A stretch of 64,000 nucleotides of DNA, from positions 16,758,059-16,822,058 of the forward strand of contig CALNVZ010003434.1 in assembly GCA_940671915.1 (NCBI GenBank), written 5' to 3'. Numbering within the stretch: position 1 is the stretch's first letter; each line of letters starts with the position of its first letter. Source of the DNA: Paracentrotus lividus (Eukaryota > Echinodermata > Echinoidea > Camarodonta > Echinidae). A program made the position numbers and the translations under genes. The notes under the pieces were generated by a model. The model was given only the letters and a program-made list of their open reading frames with translations, did no database searches and was not told the origin of the DNA. Below are positions 1 to 12,117 of the stretch, in pieces.

Positions 1-3000
1 ATCAATTTCTTGCTTTATCTAATGTACATTATGAAGAAACTTCCCCCCCCAAACAAAAAAGAAGAAATAATATAAACAAGTTTTTGCAATTCTTGTTGTT
101 GCCTTGCAGGATGTTTAGATGCATCGTTAGGGTCCGACCTGTGTTGTTAGGTTATGCATTTCTTTGTTTGAACATATCATGGTAATTGAATCATATCCGT
201 GGGTTTGAAGCATACTGTTGATGAAGTTTGAAGTTCATATATAGTTTGAACGCTACTGTAGTGTTTGATATGACATCGTAGTGTGAACAATATGTCATAG
301 AAGTTGAACTTTTAGGTTTAACTCTACTGATACATTTTGATACATTTACTACTCGTGTGTGCCGATTCATCTTGTAGTATTGAACTATAGTTACATGTTA
401 TGTCTTTGGCCGCATGGTTCTAGGGGTCTGATGCATACTCTTTGGTTTTGAACTATATTCGATTATCTTTGGGCATACTCACTTGGGCAGAGGCCTTTGA
501 CTTAGGTTGTTCTCCGACTTTACCGCTGCTGCGATTGTGATGGACTCCAGAGTGAGTGTTCCAATGGAGTTGGCCATTCGACTCTATAAGGCATGCACTC
601 ATTAAAACATAAAATTATGTTATATAACAAAGGCGACACGTATTTGATGGAGGAATTTTAAACCTAACATGGTATTACTTCACGAGATGTTCTGGACTGG
701 ACAGCAGGAGTCTCTCGTTAGTCACGCTCTTCTGCGCAGAGACGTCTCTGTTGACGAAAAATTATAGATTTTCTGTAAAGTGTTATTTGATTTTCTCCAA
801 TGGACCATGAGACGTAGCGGAACTCAGAGACGTCTCGCTATGATATCTCATCAACCATCTAAACACTTTATGGCCAAGCTGACGATTCTCATCATCAGTT
901 GTTTGAAGTTGTTTGAGTAGTTCTCGTGTGGGCGTCATTGAAGTGTTTTTACTATTCAAACGAAGGGAATTCAATAGACGAGGTGTTGCCTTTTGGTTTA
1001 TCTACAATGACAAGAGAGAAAGGTTTGAATGGTTTTGACGGTCTTTTGCAGGTACTTGAATCAAATGCTAAGTGCTTTTGGCTTATTAATTTGGGAGGAA
1101 GACGGTGATTTAGAATCTGTTACCTTTATTTGTCCCTATGGTTTCCATGTCGTGAATATTCTCTATGTTCTTAAAGTCATACAACTTGTACGGTCAGTAA
1201 TCCTCCATGTAGATCTGTGCCTACTCTCTTAGGGCACAGTTTGGTAAGGGGGTCGTCATAGTGATGTGGTGCAGAGCTGTCCTGAGATTAAGGTAGCCCA
1301 AGACTCCTAAGTGAACAACGTGCTATCATTTGTCATACCAAGATCAACTATCGATTTCATGTGCCACTAACCCAACTACAATAACCACAAACACGACACA
1401 CCGCTTACATTGTCGTTCAAGACTTCGTTTGAACAATGCCAACATTCTGTACAGACAAGAACTGTGATTACGGTGAATGCCACCGCAACCAATTAACCGA
1501 ACAAACATCTGCACGTTTTTCACTCAGTTAGAGGCTCCTTTGGCCAGGGGTCATGTGGGGAGCCCTGATCTGTGAGTATTATGTCTTTCCAAGACTTCCT
1601 GGTGGCACCTGGCCGCATTCGTCCGGACCAGGAACCTCGATTAGTGATGCTCCAGGATCTGATAGAAAAATAGAAGCAACCTTGATACATTCTGCAAGTG
1701 TAGTAGTGTGTCTAAGTCACATGTCAATGCTTCAAGTTTACAGCTATGGCGCATGCCAATGCAGACAGCATTAAAAGTTCATAATCTTGTCACGCTAGTG
1801 TAAATTGAGTTTATTGCGCCTCTTTACAAAGTCATACTTGGGCATTTCCTGGAGGTCTTGTATACAATTACTTTTTGTGTATCTGACATGAGTGTGCGGG
1901 CAGTGTGTATAAATCTTTTAGTTGATAACTTTCTAGATACCCTAATTTCTTTAATACTTAAAACACTGGAAACAGGCGGTTACATTGTACCATGATTCTG
2001 ATTTTGTCTGTTTCATCGATGTACATGTACCATTTGTAGTTACTGTCTCATCTCTCTCTCTTCTCTCCTTTGAAAAAATAAGCACAATCATATTATAAAT
2101 TCACAGCAATGTATTCTGTCTGAATTATACCTGTCTCAGACAACGGCATGATGAGATATAATGGTAATATTTGGGCTTGCTATCAAGACTTACTCAAATA
2201 AAAGTTTCAGGTGTATGTATTACATTCTCTGCACAATATCCTTTTATGTCCCAAGATACTTCAAAGGAGACATCTACATTGTATGTATGTACAAATATGT
2301 ACACTAGATTCTATGTTACAACTTGGCTCCTGCTAATATATATGGGCAAGTCCACGTGTTTTGCATGTACAACGGACTCGGGGACAGAAGACCTTTTTTG
2401 ATAATCTAAATGTTGAAATCCCAGTCTACGTTTTATTTTGAAGGTCTTGAACACTTCAACAACAGATCATAACATATTGACTATCACATTCATATTTAAT
2501 TATTTTATATTTCATGCGGTTTCGTAACAGGGACCAGAAAATTGGTGCTTTTTTGAATTTTGCATTTGTTTCAATGGTTACTAGGATTTAAGCAGATAAA
2601 AACTTGCATGTGCACTGTCTCTCTTAACCATTTAATATTTGTAATACAGTAACTTTAATGCGATCTCAGTTCGGCTCGTTTTTCGGCAATTTCATTTACA
2701 ATAGTGACAACTGTAACCAATTGAGACACGTACTGGGTAATTATTCCATTGAAATATTTCCATAAAAACTATTGGTGTAAGCCAGGCCGGAGCAACTTGT
2801 TGTGGTAAAATACCCCTATGAACAAAGAACCATTAACACTTACTGTAAAGTAATAATTTTGTTTCAGTATTTGCGGTGCGGGGTGAGTAATTAAACTATT
2901 ATTATACATCAAGCTCAGTTAACTTTTGTGACGGATAGCTAGCTTGACGCCATGATACTCTAAGAATAAATTCGGATTCATTGTCTACTCTACTAGGTGT

Positions 3001-4629
3001 TGTATTTTACCGAAGAGGAGCAGATTATTAAGACAGAGAGAATACATACTTTGTTGGTTGCATATCCTTAACAACCGTTTAGAATATTGGTTGAAATAGC
3101 ATTTTTAATGCATATTATCATTTTTCTTCATGTATTAATAGCGCCTGTTGTCGAATGTCATATGACCTTGAAATGCTTTCTTGACTTCTCATTTGCATAA
3201 GTTTATTTCATACACGTTTGTGGTGAGTATATGGTACTTATTGTACTTTTAAAACACTTATTGAACACTTGACACAAAACATGGGTCGAAAAGTTGAACA
3301 ATCACCACCTCGGAACAATGTCTGGATCTGTGCCCATATACAATCACCTGAGCTGTGATTATTTATAGATCATGGGCAAATTATTATCCTGTAGCCTGGG
3401 CCGTTTCTCCTGTCTCGCTAGCTTTCATGGACATTCATTGAACGCATGATTTTCCTATCATCACACATGTCCCTTTGCGCGTTTGTCCAAGAACTTAGAC
3501 TTTTAATTACTGTGTTTCGAGAATGCGGCGGGGCCAAGGCTTTTTATTATGAGGTTTCTATGTAGTATCTTTGGTAATGTTAAAAATCAAAGACTGTACA
3601 TAAGGCATTAAAGCAAGTCAACCAGGAGAAATCGCTGTGAATTCTTGAGAAGACTGAGGCTGCAATGACCAGTGAGAAGAAACCCTTCATGAAAAGGAGC
3701 TTATCTCAATGCATCTTTTTCTCGAGCTGTACATTTAGCTTGTCATACATGTAAGAGCTCTTCAAATTAACAGGGAAAGCACTTTAACCCTAAATAATAA
3801 CTTCTAGACTACAAATGATTATTAATTACTGTTCATGACATTACATTGATAGATAATCTTGAACAATTGCTTTGTACATTTGTGTACTTCTTTTCCTTCA
3901 AATTTGTTCTCTTAGGCAACCAATAATTTCTCTATTAGGAACCTTCATACATGCATACGGATTATAGTTTATGTTTCTAGTTAGTAAATAATTACATCAC
4001 AGCAAAGTGAAAATTATGACAAGTGGATTCCCAAAATGTACAGTCAACAACATGTCGATTGCCAAACCTTGATCTTTTGCGAGCAGAAGAGTCGGTTAAA
4101 TAGTACTACATGTTTACTTACCATAGCTTTAATAGATGCCTTTATGGCACTTCATGGAGATCCTATCAAGCCTCCATTGCTCTCTATCATTACCATTAGG
4201 AATTTTTAATAGAGAGGGCATTCGTGATGTTTGAAGGCGTCTGATACATGTACCTACTGACATCTGGAGTTACTAATTGCGCAACTCTCGTCTGTTGCTC
4301 ATTAATCTATTAGGGTGTGTTCAATGTTCATTTTCAATTTTAAAACCAACATGAATCATATACAAACGCAATTTACAAAACACGTTGGATATAAAGATGG
4401 ATAACAGGATGGTGGATGTTCTTTGTGTCCCCGTTCCCGCGTTGTAAAGTAAACATGGTTTCAAATCTCACATTCTGAGAAAAATATTAAAACCGCTGAA
4501 TAAGAATGGCGTTTTGACATCACGACTCAGATTTAAATTTTACGACATGAGCATCGGCGAATTGCAAACGGAATCGCGAAACTGAACATCAATTAAGTAT
4601 TTAAATGCATTTTACAAGTCCTCTCCAGT
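1..4629. other. AT-rich non-coding stretch, probably GIT-like intron 1
   Basis: No exon could be recognised on either strand. The open frames are short and match nothing I know. If the minus-strand first exon at 8419-8476 is real, this stretch is its first intron or lies beyond it, because transcription runs leftward out of the window. A fold-back-like block sits at about 660-860. The rest is ordinary AT-rich sequence with scattered TACATGTA motifs. Confidence 0.4.
660..860. repeat. GAGACGTCTC-rich fold-back remnant
   Basis: The palindrome GAGACGTCTC occurs twice (near 740 and 820) with related GAGACGT variants. The ends carry partial inverted similarity (TGGTATTACTTCACGAGAT against the complement of ATGATATCTCATCAACCAT). 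The same vocabulary recurs in the fold-back element at 46935-47165, so this is probably a decayed member of that family. Confidence 0.35.
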
Positions 4630-7600
4630 GGAAGCTTCCGGGTGCGAGTGAAAAAAACAGGCAAGATGTTTGTTTTTGACGGAGCAGGCGGAATCTTAAG
4701 ACGATGGACGTATAATCAGCGTTATTTATTTTGACATGAACGTGTACCTCTGATTGTGTATGTGTTGTGTGTTTTGTAATTGGTATTAATGTTATGTTTG
4801 GTTTATTTGAATGAAATTGCCCCTTAGTTGTTTGGGTGATCTGTTGATTAATCAGCCTAGACGCTTGTATTTTTTTTTGGCAATTCTTGGGATTTGCGCT
4901 GCCTTCGTGTCCACCCCTGCCTCCATGCCCATCTTTAGGCGCTCCCAGTTTATTGATCTGTATGTCGGGTTAATTAGCTACACTGGAGGAATGTTAGGAT
5001 ATCTGAAGTCTGTTCAATGTGGCAATGTGATGCAATGTGATTTTTTGAAGTTACACTTAAAATCAATATTTATTCATGATTCGGCACCAATTTTTAGATT
5101 TAAATTCACCGGCTCAGAATGTATGCAACGTGCTTCGACATACAGAAGGTATTTGCTGCATAGTAGCCATGGTATATAGGTCTTTTATATGTTCTCAATC
5201 CTTTTCACAAATTTCAGGATCACAGTTTACCATGAATGTTTTAACATTGTGGGCCTATTCGGTTAAAAATCCGACTTGATTTTGATGTCGAGACTCAGTA
5301 TTCGTTCAGATAATGGCTCCCAACTTTGAAGGACTTTCAAATACAATTTATTGTCATATCACGATTATGTGTGGTCTGTATGGGATGTCTATTTATGTGC
5401 CGAGTGCTTCGAATTCCAGCGGGCGGCGGGGGGGGGGGCTGGGGGCCAGGCCCCCCTTTTTTGCGTTTTTTTTAAGGGGAGGGAAGAGGGGGAGGGAAGG
5501 ATGTGTTTTATTTCCTTCGGTGTCTGAGGGCATTTTTTTTTTGCTGCGCATCCGCTCGCGGTTCTTCCTGAGCTGATGTGGTCCCTTTGTGTTCCATTGT
5601 AGTTATGTTATTTTTACGCACTTGCCTCGATTTATTTTTGTTATTTGAGGTGATTTGCCTAGGTTCAACCAATGATGGATATGTACGTATTTTAGTGCCG
5701 CTTCGGCGCTCGATTCTTAGGATGATTGCGTGTGCAGTGAGTGGGTGCTCTTAATTTCGTTAGATTATTGTATTATGTCTTTTTTCCGGCTCGGTTCGCC
5801 GCTCCGCAAACTTTTCTTCAAGTCTTGTTCCTGGCGTCCTGGTGTTATGTATTTTGATCGCGTTGTCGTTCGCATTTGTTTTTGTTTATGAGGTGTTTAC
5901 TGTGTCATTCCCATAATGTGAGAGGGTGTAGTTATGGGCTCGGTGGTCATGTGAGCCCTTTGTCACTCGGTTGGTGATGTGTTAGATGGTGCATTTATGT
6001 GTCGGATTCTCTTCATTATTCTAAGCCTTTTCGGTGCGCTGCGCGTCGATTGTGTCTCGATGAGTGACTTTCAATGTGTATGGTCGACTCCTTCTCTAAA
6101 AGGTCCTTAACCGACATGGATTCGCGCTTGTGATTGCTGCTATTCACAGCAAGTGACTTTTTCACATTTGCCCCCCCCCCCCCCCCCACCCCCCCCCCCC
6201 CCCCCCCCCCGTATCTTTTGGCTATTGTTCGGCTGTTTTTTTCACTCGCGTGCCCTCCTTTTGAAAGCTCGCGGCCGCTTGTCCAGGGGTTCGCATCTGT
6301 GGTTCCAGTTCAGAGTTCATGTAATGTACGCATTTTCCGTAGATGTGTTGCACATATTAGGCGATTTGGACATTTGTTTTGTGCGCCTGTGCCTGGGTAT
6401 TTTTGCGTTGATTTTTCTGTTTCATTACTTTATCCTTGCGCTTAGGCTAGTTGAGTACCACCTGTTTCCCGTCGCTTCGCGACGGGATGACGGGTAAAGG
6501 TTGCTGGGGTACAGACAAATGTTTAATAGATTAATTATACTAGGTACTGGCGTAGTCTTATTATTTTCGTAGGGTGGTAGGATTTAACGTTGCAAGTACG
6601 TGGTCAATTGGCGTTAAATGGATGTTCTGTGTTCATTTCGTCTTTGTATTATCTATATAGGTAGCGGAGATCGCGGCGAGGTGGGGTGCCATGGGAAACA
6701 AGCTGGAAAGCTGGAGTATTGCGCCGATGTGGGCATTCCACGTCTCCGTTCCACTTTTTAGGTGCTTTGCTGTTGTATGTGTCTGTTTTGTTTTGAGGTT
6801 GACGCTTGTTCTTGTTTGAGCTAGATGCCAGTCTTTGGTTTTGCAACTTAATATTTTCCTGTATTGTTAGATTGTGAGATTTGTTACTCAGTTACTTTTT
6901 TAGGACTTAATGTAACCGTGCGCGTAAGAAGTTAATTATTTTTGCGATAGCCGACTTGGAATCTGTGTAGAGAGGTTAACCTTTCAAACAACTGACTTAA
7001 ATGCAAGGCCTAGTGTAAGTGATACATGGATTTTGGGGGGGGGCTGTGCAGTTCAAGCTTGCGAGCTGATTCGGTGATCTGGTGGGTCGCCACCATGTTT
7101 TCGGGGTTTTCGTGTTGTCGCAGGTTTAGGAATGTCAGTCATCATCGGTTATTAGTATCATCAAGGTCCATGGTTAATACTTAAGCGCAATATATCATAG
7201 ATGCTTGTCTGTGATATCATGGGTGTTTTCGTGTTGCGCCTTGTTTTTTTTTTATTTTTTATCCTATAATTTCTTTCTTCTTCTCGGCAAGCCTCGTCTA
7301 TAGGCCTTCGCCTTACTGTCGTCGGTTGTTTTTGCGGTAGAAAACATTTTCGCGGCTGGCGGCCTCATGTTCCGGTTCTTAAAGGGATTATCCCTCGAGT
7401 TTGCTTCGTGATGGGACGAAGCCCAAATATTGGGGTTTCGAACTGCAGTGGAATAAGAGGATTGATTTTTAGCTTTTGGTACTTATTAGGATTTCTTGGC
7501 ACGCGGAAGATGTGTGAGTGTATGCGGGATTTTCCTATTTTGTCATGTACTAATGCTCTTTTTTTGTTCGTAAAGGGTGGATAGGATCTTTTTATGGGAT

Positions 7601-7660
7601 GTTGGTAATATATGACAGTTTTCTGAAAGAGCTGTTTCTATCGGTTGCTTGATGTAAAGG
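4630..7660. other. T/G-skewed block of unknown origin
   Basis: Over about 3 kb the plus strand is markedly rich in T and G and poor in A and C, unlike both flanks. It contains several small GC palindromes, for example CCCGTCGCTTCGCGACGGG at 6468-6486. No long open frame, reverse transcriptase motif or terminal repeat was found. A 65-codon minus-strand frame at 6649-6846 (basic, with KWNGDVECPHRR) might be a relic. A decayed retroelement lying on the minus strand, which would be A/C-rich in its sense direction, is one explanation. Confidence 0.3.
6172..6210. repeat. Poly-C tract
   Basis: This is a near-continuous run of about 39 C broken by one A. The minus strand is therefore G-rich enough to form a quadruplex. 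Run length in the assembly is unreliable. Confidence 0.9.
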
Positions 7661-7682
7661 CTAATGAGTTTTTGTGCACACC

Positions 7683-7881
7683 ATATGGGGAGTTCTCCCT
7701 TCGTGACATCACAAATGGTGACCGCGTTGCCAATGGGAGATTTCCTATGTCATTAGCGATCTCAATATTCAAATACTCATAACTTTCTTATCATTTATCC
7801 GATTTTCACCAAATCTTTGATTTTTCTGCATCCACAGTAAGCCAACTATCTACAAAGGGACAATTCTCCTTTAAATTCGCA
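7683..7881. repeat. One-armed relative of the AAGGGGAAGTTC fold-back family
   Basis: The text around 7770-7840 (ATACTCATAACTTTCTTATC, GATTTTCACCAAA, TTTTTCTGC) parallels the right arm of the element at 16741-17239. It ends near 7870-7880 in TTCTCCTTTAAA. The matching left arm is degenerate, so this looks like an old partial copy. Confidence 0.4.
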
Positions 7882-7884
7882 CTA

Positions 7885-8090
7885 AGTCTACATGTTCGTA
7901 AGCTTGCAATAGCTGGTTTTTTAATTCGCGCTTGCCTCGATTTGCGAATAGATAGACTAACGTTAGACTCTAGACTATTCTAACGTTAGATCTAGTCAGT
8001 GCTTAAGTTGAAGTGGAAATTTTCAAGAAGATGGACTCACAAAATTTGCGAAAATAAAACCACAGCGAAAACAACCACTTAATACAGTAA
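7885..8090. repeat. Degenerate CGCGAAAAT/TACAGTA element, third copy
   Basis: It shares CTTGCAAT, TTTTAATTCGCG, TTTGCGAAAATAAAACCACAGCG and a terminal AATACAGTAA with the elements at 44438-44673 and 52688-52903. The middle has been replaced by a different sequence containing CTAACGTTAG twice in inverted arrangement. Confidence 0.4.
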
Positions 8091-8418
8091 AACTGTGCCC
8101 AGGCCGGGCCAAGCCCAGGTCAAGCCCAGGTCAAGGCAGGTTGATTTGAGCACTCGGGGCGCGGGCGCGGCATTATCATGCATCATCATTCTCACGGTGC
8201 TCACATCTTTGCAATTCGGCGGAGCATTGCAACCACCCACCGCCCAAGGTTCGGGGTAGACAGTGGGGAGAGCCCCGTATTGCCCCTTCTAACACACGTC
8301 CCATGTTACTGTTAGCTTCCAAAACATCAACACAACTTATCATTCACATTTTCCACTTATCCATTTATTCATAATTCACTCAATTCATTCAATTAACATT
8401 AAAACGAAGTTATCTTAC

Positions 8419-8476
8419 CTGTCATTCCACAGTCGGCACATATTTCTCCCGGACTTCGTTGTTGTTTTCCTCGCAT
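8419..8476 (-). CDS. GIT: First coding exon of a GIT-type ArfGAP (partial)
   Basis: Read on the minus strand, an ATG at 8476-8474 in good context (AAAATGC) opens 19 codons plus one base, then a donor GTAAGA at 8418. The peptide is MRGKQQRSPGEICADCGMT. GIT1 and GIT2 are multidomain scaffolds (ArfGAP, ankyrin repeats, SHD, focal-adhesion targeting) that inactivate Arf GTPases and bind PIX. They start with about ten basic or polar residues followed by EVCADC, the first half of the ArfGAP zinc finger. Here EICADC begins at residue 11, and the phase-1 end would let a D or G codon continue toward the usual PDPxWAS. The second half of the finger (CDECC) must lie in exon 2, which I did not find in 1-8418. 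Other ArfGAPs also have CADC, but rarely so close to the start. Confidence 0.6.
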
Positions 8477-8640
8477 TTTAGAAGATTTTGATCGACAGTC
8501 TCCGTGAAATTTCGCGGAAGTAGTCTTCTCAAAACCGGAAGTTGTTTTGAAGATCGTCAGCGCGCGCTCGCGGGCCGTACGTACGTGCGTGACATAGAGA
8601 TACGAATGTACGACATTGAGATAAAATCGAACGTGGGGAT
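8477..8640 (-). promoter_or_regulatory. CpG-rich promoter and 5' UTR of the GIT-like gene
   Basis: The 160 bases upstream of the ATG are rich in CG (GCGCGCGCTCGCGGGC near 8560) inside an AT-rich surrounding. Two ETS-type sites lie close together, GCGGAAG at 8514-8520 and CCGGAAGTT at 8535-8543. This is the usual layout of a housekeeping TATA-less promoter. The transcription start is not determinable from sequence. Confidence 0.4.
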
Positions 8641-9000
8641 TTGTGCGACCCTCCCTATTTTAAATATTTTGTTGCTGCGACCCCTATCTCAAAATTATGT
8701 GCAAAGAGAGAAATGAAAGTGTTCGGCAAGATACCTTTGATTGATAGTACCGGTAATACTCACAAACTTCTTCCAATTCCTGTGCCGCCGAATTTTGTTT
8801 CATCAGGCTCCCTATTTATTTATTTTTTTTATTAATTTTTTTTGTAATTACCGGTAGGCCTTATGCAGCATTTCACTGTCATGAATAACTTTAAAAAAAT
8901 ATTGGTCGGAATGTTTTTCTTTACTTTCCAACACTATTAATAGAGTAAATAACCTGAAATTATAGTCACCATTTCTGGTAGCACAGATTTTTATTTTATC

Positions 9001-9024
9001 CCCCCCCCCCCCCCCCCCCCCCCC
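9001..9024. repeat. Poly-C tract of 24
   Basis: This is a pure C run. The short open frames on either side ending in poly-Gly or poly-Pro are artefacts of it. Confidence 0.95.
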
Positions 9025-9512
9025 GCTCAGTGTGACGGGGGAAAACAAATCGGTTTACCAAAATCTGAAATTCTGCGAGGGCAATCGGCCTGCCACTCAT
9101 TTTTTCATTATTACTAATAATTTCATTATCATTTAACATGAAGACGGAATATTGAATTCTGTGGTTCAAATACCTTTTTGAGAACAGGATTATGACGCCC
9201 ACAAAACGTTGCGAGCTAGCCGCGACGATACGGGAGCAGAAATTTTGCCTCAGGCGTATACTTGAAAGCAAGCTCTTTTTAATAGCTGTGATACAATACC
9301 TTTATTTTTATTGTTGCATTTTAATCATGCCGAAGATTGGGCAGAAATCATGCAATTGACAGTGATGATTACATGATAAAATGACCAAAAAAGAAGGGCA
9401 GTTTCATAGTTTACGATATCATTCTTTTCTTAATCGATGAAATAGATGATAATAAAAATATTGTCGAAAAACTCGGGGCAATTTTTAAGCACTTTTGACT
9501 TCAAAAACTTTT

Positions 9513-9578
9513 NNNNNNNNNNNNNNNNNNNNNNNNNNNNNNNNNNNNNNNNNNNNNNNNNNNNNNNNNNNNNNNNNN
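9513..9578. other. Assembly gap (66 N)
   Basis: The gap is directly followed by a 12-base C run, so it was probably caused by a homopolymer. Flanks (TCAAAATTACCCC and TCAAAATTAACCCC at 9606-9660) are short tandem repeats. Confidence 0.98.
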
Positions 9579-9590
9579 CCCCCCCCCCCC

Positions 9591-10657
9591 ACTCAGGCGG
9601 AAGCCGTGTCAAAATTAACCCCTACAGGCTTTTGAAGGGAAGCTGCATCAAAATTACCCCTCTATTCAGGCTTTTGGAGGGGAAGGCAGCAAAATACCCA
9701 CTTTTCACAGGTTTTTGGACCATTATTTGGGACCGGATTTCAAGATTTTTCCTCAAAGAATTGAAAACTACCCCTAATTAAAAAATAGGTCGGGAAGAAA
9801 TGCTAATGTATATTTATATCTTTGCTTATTATGTATTTTTCTTCATTATTTATATCTCATTTTAGTGTGATTTTTCGAGATTTCCCTCCTTATACTTGAG
9901 CCTTTTCCGGAGAAGCCGGGAACAAGCGTACGCGTTAAATATTATGGTTAACTGGCTGATGTGGAGGGGGGGGCAACATGGCTAGGAAACTAAGGCAGAT
10001 CATAAAAACATGCGATGTGCGAGCGCGACTGAGAGCGAGCTGAAGTTTGACAAATTAATTGACCCGAAAGCGGGATCGGGGCCCTTTTCCCTGGGTATAT
10101 AGGCGCGCAGGGGTCACTGAAAAGAGGAGAAAAGGGGAGAAAGGGCGCCAAATTGACCTGAAACATATGAGCCCCAAATTTAGGGGGCGCCCCTTTAACT
10201 TAGGGGCGCCATATTGATCTTAAACCAAGTGACAAAAACTATTTAAAAACTAATTTAAAAAAAAAAAACCCTCGGGCAGCGTGACGTAGAAAAATTGAAT
10301 GTAGGCCTACCGGGGAGGGGGTGGGTCTTTAGGCACTAAGTTTTTGGTTTGAGGGTGGGCGGGGCCCCGCCCCGGGAGTCCGAGCCTGACGTGTATAAAT
10401 TTATATTATAAAACGAAATAACAATAAAGCAATCTCGAAGCACAAGCTAAATTGGCCTATCCAGGATTTTGGAGGAAAAAAAATTAATGTGTTGTTTTTG
10501 TTTTTGTTTTTATATTTTATGGCGCTTTCATTCATTATGAATATTTACAGAGTGCATCACCGACACAAAGCAAAATAATCATGATAATGTCAATGTCTGA
10601 TTGTCGGAATTTTGCACTTATTTAGATTTTCAGTGAGTTTATGGACATGGGTCTAAA
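9591..10657. other. Non-coding spacer between the two divergent promoters
   Basis: No gene was seen. It has a short tandem repeat just after the gap (about 9600-9700), G-rich stretches (10100-10390) and a poly-A run near 10258-10268. Confidence 0.4.
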
Positions 10658-10795
10658 CAGTGCGTATCAGAAAAAAAAAACACAACAAGATTTAATTTCA
10701 AAGTTTTGAAGACTGTGTTAGTTTTACACCCAAGTGAGTAGTAACACGTTAAAGCCACATATCTCCTCTTTCAAATGATATCTTATTTATTCATA

Positions 10796-11133
10796 CACTG
10801 TAAAAAATAAATAAATAAAAAAAAAATAATAAAAAAAATACAGCAAAGTGGTGTCAGCAGAGTCGCCATACAAAAATGTAATTTAAAAAACAGTTTTGTT
10901 GTAAATTTCTCCCTTAAGCATAATTGATGAAAGAGAAGGAAAAATATCATTAGACTTTTATAGCATATGTATTTGGTTAAAACGGAAAAAAATGTGTTAC
11001 TCCTGATGTATATTTTGTATTTCTCACGTAATTAGGAGAAACTTACAACAAAACTGTTTTTTGAATGACATTTTTTATGGCGACTCTGCTGACAGCAGAT
11101 TTGCTGTAAAAATACAAATATTTTTTTACAGCG
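10796..11133. mobile_element. Palindromic MITE nested in the mariner left arm
   Basis: This 338-bp element starts CACTGTAAAAA and ends TTTTTACAGCG. It is flanked on both sides by TA (10794-10795 and 11134-11135). Its arms pair over more than 100 bp, sharing for example CAGCAGAGTCGCCATA and AAACAGTTTTGTTGTAA. The uninterrupted right arm of the host mariner (about 11897-11910) shows the empty site, which confirms the boundaries. Termini and TA duplication suggest a Tc1/mariner-driven non-autonomous element. Confidence 0.85.
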
Positions 11134-11282
11134 TACATGGTCAGGATGATGGCTGAGTAATCATTCTTTTTGGACAATGGGACAAAGTGGACATGGGGCC
11201 AAGTTTTAGAAACGGCTTGGAGCATCAAACTCATAAATGATCATTCTTTGTCGGAGAGTTGCAATGTCAGGTGGAGGCCAGA

Positions 11283-11717
11283 TTTTAAATGAACATGTGA
11301 TTCCTGAATTAATGGAAAACATTCCTATGCAACAAAGGGGCGTGTCCAGACGCCTATGGTGGGCACAGGATGCACCAGCCCATCGACTAGTTGCAGTAAG
11401 AAACAGATTGGCTGAGGTTTTTGGACATCGAGTGGTTGCCTTGTATTATGATGTGGAGTGGCCCCCGCGATCTCCGGATCTGACGTGTTGTGACTTTTTT
11501 CTTTGGGGTTATCTTAAGAGCAAAGTGTTTAGGGCCTCTTACCCCTCCACCTGACATTGCAACTCTCTGACAAAGAATCATTAATGATGAGTTTGATACT
11601 TTACGCCACAAGGCCCCAGTGATCCGCAGGGCTGTGCGTGAGATGGAGAAACAAGCTAATCTCTGTGTGGAAAACTTGGTAAGGAATGGGGGTCATGTTG
11701 AGGGGCATGGGATGTAA
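11283..11717 (+). pseudogene. Mariner-family transposase, C-terminal catalytic part, broken
   Basis: The open frame 11237-11554 contains WWAQDAPAHR (second catalytic Asp) and, about 40 residues later, WPPRSPDLTCCDFFLWGYLK with the third acidic residue of the DDD/E triad. Both are signatures of mariner/Tc1 DDE transposases. After KVF the frame shifts. The C-terminus continues in another frame through an in-frame TGA near 11572, then reads DEFDTLRHKAPVIRRAVREM and ends GGHVEGHGM at a TAA (11715-11717). The N-terminal DNA-binding half and the first catalytic Asp are missing. It is non-functional. Confidence 0.85.
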
Positions 11718-12117
11718 TGTTTAGAGAGAGACAACGTGAAGAAGACAATGGTAAGTTGTGATTATCAATTCCATTATTCCATTTTGTTGATTTAATTTCT
11801 ATATAGATGCCATGATTCTGGCCGTGTCTAAAACTTGGCCCCATGTCCACTTTGTCCCATTGTCCAAAAATAATGGTAACTCAGCCATCATCCTGATCTT
11901 GTGTGAATACATAAGATATCATTGGAATGGAAAGAGGAGATAATATGTGGCTTAAACGTGTTACTTCTCACTTTGGTGTAAAACCTAACACAATCTTCAC
12001 AACTTTGAAATTATATCTTGTTGCTTTTTTTTTAAAATATACGCACTGTATGATAGGACCTCTTCATAAAAGAAAACATTTGCCCCCAGCTTTTTGGTTT
12101 CAGATGAATATGCAGTG

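Larger units (their letters stand above)
10658..12048 (+). mobile_element. Defective mariner-like element with about 220-bp inverted repeats
   Basis: Both ends read CAGTGCGTAT toward the interior (10658-10667; complement of 12039-12048). The right end is followed by TA, the mariner target duplication; on the left the dinucleotide is AA, one substitution away. Inverted similarity continues inward for about 220 bp per arm: 10658-10795 plus 11136-11215 against 11817-12048. The left arm is interrupted by a nested MITE at 10796-11133. A second internal inverted pair (11226-11280 against 11544-11603) shows that the left half is a deleted, inverted copy of the right half, giving a fold-back structure. 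Without the nested insert the element is about 1.05 kb and cannot encode a full transposase. Confidence 0.85.

Noticed and set aside
783..974. Minus-strand open frame with TPTRELLKQLQTTDDENRQL, protein-like in composition
   Set aside because: I recognise no family, the 3' half overlaps the GAGACGTCTC repeat, and no flanking splice sites or partner exons support it.
11237..11554. Intact host gene with a DDE domain
   Set aside because: It lies within mariner inverted repeats, lacks the N-terminal half, and is frameshifted and stopped downstream.
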